From: Actinophytocola sp035995025
GTDB taxonomy: Bacteria; Actinomycetota; Actinomycetes; Mycobacteriales; Pseudonocardiaceae
NCBI GenBank assembly: GCA_035995025.1
Contig: DASYKY010000002.1
Coordinates: 1-64,000 of the forward strand
DNA: 64,000 nucleotides
Direction: 5' to 3'
Under the pieces are notes generated by a model. The model saw nothing but the letters and a program-made list of their open reading frames with translations, was not told the DNA's origin and made no database searches. Position numbers and translations under genes: made by a program. This document shows positions 58,563-64,000 of the stretch, in pieces. The first letter of the stretch is position 1. Each line of letters starts with the position of its first letter.

Positions 58563-59249
58563 GTGCCGGTGCCTCCACGCACCTATGCGGGCGAGACCGG
58601 TGCCGAACGCGCCCGACGCCGCAGGCGCGCGCTCCAGGAGGCCGCCCTCGACCTCGTCGCCGGCGGCGGCTGGGACCGGGTCACCGTCCGCGCGGTCTGC
58701 GGCCGCGCGCGGCTCAACGACCGCTACTTCCACGAGAGCTTCGCCGACCGTGACGCGCTGCTGCTCGCCACCCGTGACGGCATCGCCGCCGACGCGTTGC
58801 GCACGCTGCGCCGCGCGATCGCCGCCACCACGCCCGAGGAGCGGATCCGCGGCGTCGTCGAGGCGGTGATCGACTTCTTCACCGCCGACCCGCGCCGCGG
58901 CCACCTGCTTTTCGACCCGCACCCCGCGCTGCGTGGCCGCCGCGCCGAGATGCTGCGCACGCTGTCGCGCATCGTCGCCGACCAGGCGGGCGAGCTCCTC
59001 GCCGACGCCGCGCCCGACAAGGACCGGGAGCTGGGTGCGCTCACCCTGGTCAGCGGCACGATGGAGGTCTTCGCGAGCTGGCTGCGCGGCGAGGTCGACG
59101 TCACCCGCGACCACCTCGCCGACTTCCTCGTCGCCATGGTCAACACCACCGGCGACCTGGCCACCGCCCTGCGCGCGGTCAGAACACCGCCTGCGCCGCG
59201 GCCAGCAGTGCGAACACCCCGAACACCACCGCCGCGCCCCGCTGGATGA
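58563..59249 (+). CDS. TetR-family transcriptional regulator
   Basis: 228 residues from a GTG; GTG 58569 is an alternative. The helix-turn-helix reads ALQEAALDLVAGGGWDRVTVRAVCGRARLNDRYFHESFADRDALLLA. The rest is a helical ligand domain. The Pro/Arg-rich last 25 residues overlap the convergent GDT1-family gene by 71 nt and may not be functional. It probably represses the divergent MpaB-like gene. Confidence 0.9.
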   Translation: MPVPPRTYAGETGAERARRRRRALQEAALDLVAGGGWDRVTVRAVCGRARLNDRYFHESFADRDALLLATRDGIAADALRTLRRAIAATTPEERIRGVVEAVIDFFTADPRRGHLLFDPHPALRGRRAEMLRTLSRIVADQAGELLADAAPDKDRELGALTLVSGTMEVFASWLRGEVDVTRDHLADFLVAMVNTTGDLATALRAVRTPPAPRPAVRTPRTPPPRPAG

Positions 59250-59778
59250 GGTGCGCCGGCACCCGCGACCGCAGCTTGCGCCCCACCAGCAGCGCGATCA
59301 CCGTGACGCTCATCAGCGCCAGGAACGCGCCCAGCCCCACCGCCACGGGCGTCGCGTACCGCGCGGCCACGCCGATCGCCGTCACCTGCGAGGCGTCGCC
59401 CCACTCGGTGAGGAACAGCGTGCCGAAGGAGATGACCGCCGCCCGCAGGAACGAGGTGCCGGCCCGCGCCGCGGACGCCGCCGCGTCGGACTCGTCCGAG
59501 TCGGCCCGCAGGCTCTCCCGCAGCAGCAGCGCCGCGCCCACCCCGAACAGCACCGCGACCGAACCCGCGACCACCCGCTCCGGCAGCAGCCGGATCGCGC
59601 TGCCCAGCGCCACCGCGATCACCGCCTGCAGCGCGAACGCGACCGCGGCGCCGGCCAGCACGGGACGGCTGCGGAACCGGCTGGACAGCACGAGCGTCAG
59701 CGCGGTGGTCTTGTCGGGGAGCTCGAGCAGGAACACGGCGACGTACGCCGTCACGAATGCGAGCAGCCAGTGGGCCAT
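59179..59778 (-). CDS. TMEM165/GDT1 (UPF0016) family manganese exporter
   Basis: 199 residues with six spans. Both family signatures are present: ELPDKT (residues 19-24) and EWGDAS in the second half, the E-x-G-D-[KR]-[TS] type cation sites. Bacterial members export Mn2+. The call is backed by a yybP-ykoY-type manganese riboswitch in its leader. The middle loop is acidic (RADSDESDAA). It overlaps the TetR gene end. Confidence 0.93.
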   Translation of the reverse strand: MAHWLLAFVTAYVAVFLLELPDKTTALTLVLSSRFRSRPVLAGAAVAFALQAVIAVALGSAIRLLPERVVAGSVAVLFGVGAALLLRESLRADSDESDAAASAARAGTSFLRAAVISFGTLFLTEWGDASQVTAIGVAARYATPVAVGLGAFLALMSVTVIALLVGRKLRSRVPAHLIQRGAAVVFGVFALLAAAQAVF

Positions 59779-59805
59779 CTCGACGGACGTCCCCCTCCGG
59801 GTCCG

Positions 59806-59838
59806 GCCCGGTCGGGGGCAGCATGACTCCGACCGGGC
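59806..59838 (-). terminator. Expression-platform hairpin of the Mn riboswitch
   Basis: A perfect 10-bp stem, GCCCGGTCGG with CCGACCGGGC, encloses a 13-nt loop between the aptamer and the GGAGGGGG ribosome site of the exporter. It could be an intrinsic terminator or part of a switch acting on translation. Confidence 0.6.
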
Positions 59839-59852
59839 ATGGTGACATGCCG

Positions 59853-59973
59853 GCCGGAGGTCTCGTTCGCCCGCTGACGGCGGGTGAGGCACCGGACTCG
59901 CGAGCGAGTCAGTATGTCGATGTCCTCGCCGGGGTGAACCGAGGTCCACCCGTGGGAACTACTCCCCTCTGGC
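59853..59973 (-). ncRNA. yybP-ykoY family manganese riboswitch
   Basis: Read on the minus strand, the three conserved blocks of the class are in order: GAGGGGAGTAG at the 5' end, ACATCGACATACTGA in the middle and ACGAGACCTCC at the 3' end. P1 pairs GCCAGAGG with CCTCCGGC (one mismatch). The element lies about 75 nt upstream of a Mn-exporter-family gene. Mn2+ binding is expected to turn expression on. Confidence 0.92.
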
Positions 59974-60087
59974 GCGTCCGAGTCTACCGGCTCGGCCTCG
60001 AGGACGGCTCGTTGTGCCGATCACAGGACCTAGGTCCCGGTCGAACGGGACCCGTGGACCTGCCGGTGCGCCGGCCCGCGGAGCAGC

Positions 60088-61563
60088 GTGGACGCCATGG
60101 ACGTCCTGGACCTCGCGCGGTGGCAGTTCGGCATCACGACCGTCTACCACTTCCTGATGGTTCCGCTGACGATCGGCCTGTCGTTGCTGGTCGCGGGCAT
60201 GCAGACGGCCTGGGTGCGCACGGGGGAGCGCCGCTACCTGGCGATGACGAAGTTCTGGGGCAAGCTGCTGCTGATCAACTTCGCGATGGGCGTGGTCACC
60301 GGCATCGTCCAGGAGTTCCAGTTCGGCATGGCGTGGAGCTCCTACTCCCGCTTCGTCGGCGACGTGTTCGGCGCGCCGCTCGCGATGGAGGGGCTCGTCG
60401 CGTTCTTCGTCGAGTCCACGTTCCTCGGCCTGTGGATCTTCGGCTGGGACCGGCTGCCGAAGCGGGTGCACCTGGCGTGCGCATGGGCGTTCTCGCTGGC
60501 CACCATCGCGTCCGCGTACTTCATCCTGGCCGCGAACTCGTGGATGCAGCACCCGGTCGGCGTCGAGCTCGTCGACGGGCGGCCGCGCATGACCTCGATC
60601 GGGGCGGTACTCGGCAACCCGACGGTGCTGGCGGCGTTCCCGCACGCGATCGCCGGCGCGTTCGCGGTGGCCGGGGCGTTCCTGGTGGGCATCGCGGCCT
60701 GGCACCTCTGGAAGTCCTCTTCGGACGGTGTGGTGTGGCGATCGTCGGTGAAGCTGGGCGTCTGGGTCGGGGTGGTCGCGTTCGCGGCGCTGCTGGTGAG
60801 CGGCGACCAGCAGTCGAAGCTGATGTTCCGCCAGCAGCCGATGAAGATGGCCTCCGCGGAGGCGCTGTGCCACACCGAGCAGCCGGCCGGGTTCTCGGTC
60901 TTCGCGATCGGCGACGTGGCGAAGGCGGACTGCGAGAACGTCAAGTCGCTCACGGTGCCGGCGCTGCTGTCGTTCCTCGCGAACAACGACTTCGACTCGA
61001 AGGTCACCGGCGTGACCGACCTGGTGCGGGCCTACCAGCAGCGGTACGGCGAGTTCTACCCGGTGGACCCGCGGCTCGGCGAGCTGTCCGGCAAGCCGAT
61101 CGACTACGTGCCGAACCTGCCGGTGACGTACTGGGGCTTCCGGCTGATGATCGGCTTCGGCGCGCTCGCGGCGCTGGTCGGGGTGGCCGTGCTGTGGCTG
61201 ACCCGCCGCGGCCGGGTCCCGAGGGGACGGTGGTTCCCGCTGCTCGCGCTGGCCGGCATCGCCACGCCGTTCCTGGCCAACAGCTTCGGCTGGATCTTCA
61301 CGGAGATGGGCCGCCAGCCGTTCGTCGTCGCGCCGAACCCGTCCGGTGTGGACGGTGTGTGGATGTTCACCGCGCAGGCCGTGTCGGGCCTGGCCGTCGG
61401 TGAGGTGCTGACGTCGCTGATCGCGCTCACGCTGGTGTACGGCGCGCTGGCGGTGGTCGAGGTGTTCCTGATCCGCCGGTACGTGCGGGGCGGGATCGCC
61501 GCCGTGCTGCCGCCGGACGAGCCGGCGCGGCGGGACGACGACGTCCTGTCGTTCGCGTACTGA
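60088..61563 (+). CDS. cydA: Cytochrome bd oxidase subunit I
   Basis: 491 residues from the GTG at 60088; ATG 60097 is an alternative. LDLARWQFGITTVYHFLMVPLTIG contains a heme-ligand His, and MEGLVAFFVESTFLGLWIFGWDRL, VSGDQQSKLMFRQQPMKMASAE and GWIFTEMGRQPFVV are the subunit I landmarks. The quinol (Q) loop is of the short type. It oxidises menaquinol and reduces O2 at high affinity. Confidence 0.96.
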   Translation: MDAMDVLDLARWQFGITTVYHFLMVPLTIGLSLLVAGMQTAWVRTGERRYLAMTKFWGKLLLINFAMGVVTGIVQEFQFGMAWSSYSRFVGDVFGAPLAMEGLVAFFVESTFLGLWIFGWDRLPKRVHLACAWAFSLATIASAYFILAANSWMQHPVGVELVDGRPRMTSIGAVLGNPTVLAAFPHAIAGAFAVAGAFLVGIAAWHLWKSSSDGVVWRSSVKLGVWVGVVAFAALLVSGDQQSKLMFRQQPMKMASAEALCHTEQPAGFSVFAIGDVAKADCENVKSLTVPALLSFLANNDFDSKVTGVTDLVRAYQQRYGEFYPVDPRLGELSGKPIDYVPNLPVTYWGFRLMIGFGALAALVGVAVLWLTRRGRVPRGRWFPLLALAGIATPFLANSFGWIFTEMGRQPFVVAPNPSGVDGVWMFTAQAVSGLAVGEVLTSLIALTLVYGALAVVEVFLIRRYVRGGIAAVLPPDEPARRDDDVLSFAY

Positions 61564-61573
61564 GGGGGTTGCC

Positions 61574-62581
61574 GTGGATCTCGCGACCGTCTGGTTCCTG
61601 ATCATCGCCGCGCTGTGGCTCGGCTACCTTTTCCTGGAGGGCTTCGACTTCGGCGTCGGCATGCTGCTGCCGATCCTCGGCCGGGACGAGGCGTCGCGGC
61701 GCGTGCTGATCAACACGATCGGCCCGGTGTGGGACGGCAACGAGGTGTGGCTGATCGTCGCGGGCGGGGCGACGTTCGCGGCGTTCCCCGGTTGGTACGC
61801 GGGCCTGTTCAGCGCGGCGTACCTGCCGCTGCTGGCGTTCCTGCTGGCGTTGATCGGCCGCGGCGTGGCCTTCGAGTACCGGGGGAAGGTCGACTCGCCG
61901 CGCTGGCGGGCGCTGTGGGACGGGGTGATCACGGGCGGCTCGGCGGTGGCGGCGCTCGGTGTCGGCCTGGTGCTGTCGTGGAACGTGCTGGGCCTGCCCG
62001 TCGACGCGGCCGGCGACCGCGTGGGCGCACCGTTCGCGGCGCTGCGGTGGGACACCCTGCTGGGCGCGCTGGGCGTGGCCGGGTTCGCGCTGGTGCACGG
62101 CGCGGTGTTCGTGTCCCTGAAGACGTCCGGCTCGCTGCGGGCGCGCGCCCGGGGGCTGGCGCTGCGCCTGCTGCCGGTGGCGTTGGTGCCGTTGGCGGCG
62201 TTGTTGCTGGTGGCGCAGCTGCGGGAGGGTTCGTGGTGGACGTGGCCGGCGGTGGCCGTGGTGGTGCTCGCGGCCGCGACGGCGTGGCTGCGCCTGCGCG
62301 CCGGCCGCGAGGGGCAGGCGTTCGTCCTGCTCGGGGTGGCGGTCGCCGCGACGGTGGTGGCGCTGTTCGGCGCGCTGTACCCGAACGTCCTGCCGTCCAC
62401 AGTGGACCCGGCGTACTCCCTGACGATCGCCGGCACCGCGTCGAGCCCGTACACGCTGACGGTGATGACGTGGGTGGCGGCGTTCGGCACCCCGGCGGTG
62501 CTGGTCTACCAGGGCTGGACGTACTGGGTGTTCCGCAAGCGCATCAGCACGACCCACATCCCGAAGGCCCACACACCATGA
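61574..62581 (+). CDS. cydB: Cytochrome bd oxidase subunit II
   Basis: 335 residues from a GTG 10 nt after cydA. WFLIIAALWLGYLFLEGFDFGVGMLLP, NTIGPVWDGNEVWLIVAGGA, FRGVAFE-like GRGVAFEYRG and the C-terminal TPAVLVYQGWTYWVFRKRI are subunit II features. It is a partner of CydA. The cydD gene lies 202 nt downstream, beyond repeat copy F. Confidence 0.96.
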   Translation: MDLATVWFLIIAALWLGYLFLEGFDFGVGMLLPILGRDEASRRVLINTIGPVWDGNEVWLIVAGGATFAAFPGWYAGLFSAAYLPLLAFLLALIGRGVAFEYRGKVDSPRWRALWDGVITGGSAVAALGVGLVLSWNVLGLPVDAAGDRVGAPFAALRWDTLLGALGVAGFALVHGAVFVSLKTSGSLRARARGLALRLLPVALVPLAALLLVAQLREGSWWTWPAVAVVVLAAATAWLRLRAGREGQAFVLLGVAVAATVVALFGALYPNVLPSTVDPAYSLTIAGTASSPYTLTVMTWVAAFGTPAVLVYQGWTYWVFRKRISTTHIPKAHTP

Positions 62582-62655
62582 CCCCGACCACCCAAGCCCA
62601 CAGGCCCACCCGCGAACCCCAGCCGCGCGAAACCCACGCACGCCAACAAGTTCTA

Positions 62656-62746
62656 CGGTGCCCCCACCCTCTCCGGGGGCACCCCTCAGCGCCAGTCTAC
62701 CGAAGTTTGGCCTGGTCAGAAGGGGTGCGGGCGGCCTGTGGACAAC
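62656..62746 (-). repeat. DnaA-box intergenic repeat, copy F (diverged)
   Basis: On the minus strand one TTGTCCACA (62737-62745) precedes CTGACCAGGCC, CGGTAGACTGGCGCTGAG and a perfect 9-bp hairpin, GGTGCCCCC with GGGGGCACC (62657-62683). The second DnaA box and the distal GCGTTTCTTGCG block are lost. It sits within the cyd operon, pointing against it. Confidence 0.85.
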
Positions 62747-62783
62747 TTCGGGCCGCGAGTGGCGCTTTTGGCCGGAGCGCGGC

Positions 62784-64000
62784 ATGACCGGCCTGCTCGG
62801 AAGGCTGTCCGGCGCTGCGCGGCGGGCGCTGGTCGGCTGCGCGGTGCTGGCCGCGTTCGGCGCGGTGGCGCTCGTCGCGCAGGCGTGGGCGCTGGCGTCC
62901 GTGCTCGCCGACGTCGTCGCGGGGGCGGGGGCACCGGTCGGCGAGCGGCTGGGGGTGCTCGCCGGCGCGGTGCTCGCCCGCGCGGTTCTCGGCTGGGCCA
63001 CCCAGGTCGTCGCCGCTCGCGCGGCCGCCGGGGTCAAGGCCGAGCTGCGCGCCGTCCTGCTCGACCGCGCGCTCGCCGCCGGTCCGGAGTGGATCGCCGA
63101 GGCCGGGGCCGCCGAGCTGACCGCGCTCGCCACCCGCGGCCTCGACGCGCTCGACGGCTACTTCGCGAGCTACCTCCCCGCCCTCGTCAACGCGGCCGTC
63201 CTGCCCGCCGGCATCGGTGCGGTGATCCTCGTCGCCGACTGGCCGTCCGCCGTCGTGATCGCGCTGACGCTGCCACTCGTCCCGGTGTTCGCGATCCTCA
63301 TCGGCCTGCGCACCCGCGACCGCGTGGCCGATGCCGCGGACGCGACCGGCCGCCTCTCCGCGCACCTGCTCGAGCTGGCCCGCGCGCTGCCCGTCCTGAC
63401 CGCGTTCCGCCGTGCCGCCGCCCAGGCCGACGCCGTCCGCCGGGTCTCCGCCGCGCACCGCCGCGCCGTGATGGGCACTCTCCGCGTCGCGTTCGCCTCC
63501 GCTCTCGTGCTGGAGCTGATCGCCACGCTGTCCGTCGCGCTGGTCGCGGTCACCATCGGCCTGCGCCTCGTGTCCGGCGACCTCGGCCTGGCCGTCGGGC
63601 TGTTCGTGCTGGTCCTCGCGCCCGAGTGCTACCTGCCGCTGCGCGCCGCGGGCGCCGCCCACCACGCCGCCGAGGACGGTCTCGAGGCGGCCCGCCGCGT
63701 GGCAGGCATGCCGGTCGCACCACGCCCGGGCGGCACCGCACCACCGGTCGGCGACCTCGTCGTCACCGGCCTGAAAGTCAGGCGCCGCAACGGAAACGCT
63801 CCCGACGGCAGCTCGCTGACGGCCCGCCCGGGGGAGGTCGTCCGCCTGGACTCGCCGAGCGGCAGCGGCAAGTCGACGCTGTTCGCCGTCCTGCTCGGCT
63901 TCGTGACGCCGACCGAGGGGAGGGTCCAGGTCGGCGGGGTCGACCTCGCCGACCTGGACCTGGCGGCCTGGCGCCGACGGATCGCCTGGGTCCCGCAGCA
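62784..64000 (+). CDS. cydD: CydD-type ABC transporter of the cytochrome bd locus, cut at right edge
   Basis: 405 codons from an ATG with GGAG 6 nt upstream; the C-terminus is beyond the window. A six-span ABC exporter domain (ATQVVAARAAAGVKAELRAVLLDRAL, VLTAFRRAAAQADAVRRVS) precedes the ATPase with Walker A LDSPSGSGKSTLFAVL and the Q-loop start RIAWVPQQ. CydDC exports glutathione or cysteine and is needed for heme d insertion. Its position after cydAB supports the call. Confidence 0.92.
   Translation, partial: MTGLLGRLSGAARRALVGCAVLAAFGAVALVAQAWALASVLADVVAGAGAPVGERLGVLAGAVLARAVLGWATQVVAARAAAGVKAELRAVLLDRALAAGPEWIAEAGAAELTALATRGLDALDGYFASYLPALVNAAVLPAGIGAVILVADWPSAVVIALTLPLVPVFAILIGLRTRDRVADAADATGRLSAHLLELARALPVLTAFRRAAAQADAVRRVSAAHRRAVMGTLRVAFASALVLELIATLSVALVAVTIGLRLVSGDLGLAVGLFVLVLAPECYLPLRAAGAAHHAAEDGLEAARRVAGMPVAPRPGGTAPPVGDLVVTGLKVRRRNGNAPDGSSLTARPGEVVRLDSPSGSGKSTLFAVLLGFVTPTEGRVQVGGVDLADLDLAAWRRRIAWVPQ

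Overview
The window is very GC-rich, uses many GTG starts and is packed with ATGA/GTGA overlaps between genes. It looks like an actinomycete chromosome, most likely of the Pseudonocardiaceae (Amycolatopsis-like): IdeR-type iron boxes, LytS/LytTR pairs, DUF397/DUF5753 genes, F420-type enzymes and DnaA boxes of the TTGTCCACA type. There is no phage, IS element or CRISPR array, so this is mostly core chromosome with a few accessory islands.

Region by region. 1-12.5 kb: a cell-surface glycan or lipid-glycan cluster, with two family-2 glycosyltransferases, a large membrane glycosyltransferase-like protein, two tandem acyltransferases, two methyltransferases, a flippase-like membrane protein and three paralogues sharing a WQ(E/D) N-terminal domain and TQxV motifs. 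12.6-17.8 kb: MsrA, tRNA-Gly, a sigma factor fused to a zinc-binding anti-sigma-like membrane tail, a Nei/Fpg glycosylase and a LytS kinase. 18-29.8 kb: three sodium/solute symporter modules, two of them with LytTR regulators and small DUF485-like partners. 30-35 kb: a KAP-type P-loop ATPase and a SigE-family sigma operon. 35-43.5 kb: a P450, GDPD, an APH-like kinase, an iron-boxed ferritin, GNAT and arginine deiminase. 43.6-48.9 kb: a cyclase-like/cNMP-binding/TIR fusion protein directly downstream of LigD. 49-55.5 kb: methionine aminopeptidase, an iron-boxed DUF2470 protein and the homogentisate branch of tyrosine catabolism. 55.5-57.6 kb: a second cyclase-like protein divergent from an XRE-DUF5753/DUF397 pair. 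57.7-64 kb: MpaB/TetR, a manganese riboswitch with a GDT1-family exporter, and cydABD.

Three non-coding themes stand out. (1) A dispersed intergenic element of about 150 bp occurs in six copies; four carry two DnaA-box-like nonamers at a fixed 19-nt spacing, followed by a conserved G/C hairpin. (2) A MIRU-like intercistronic element of about 80 bp occurs in three copies; each encodes a 25-26-codon relay ORF whose start overlaps the upstream stop and whose stop overlaps the downstream GTG. (3) Metal regulation is legible: tandem IdeR boxes at ferritin, one IdeR box at the DUF2470 gene, and a yybP-ykoY-type riboswitch at the Mn exporter.

The strongest candidate for an undescribed system is the 681-residue protein at 43622-45667. 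It appears to combine, in one chain, the cyclase and the cNMP-gated TIR effector that are separate proteins in Pycsar defence. All functions are inferred by reading the sequence; no database search was possible.
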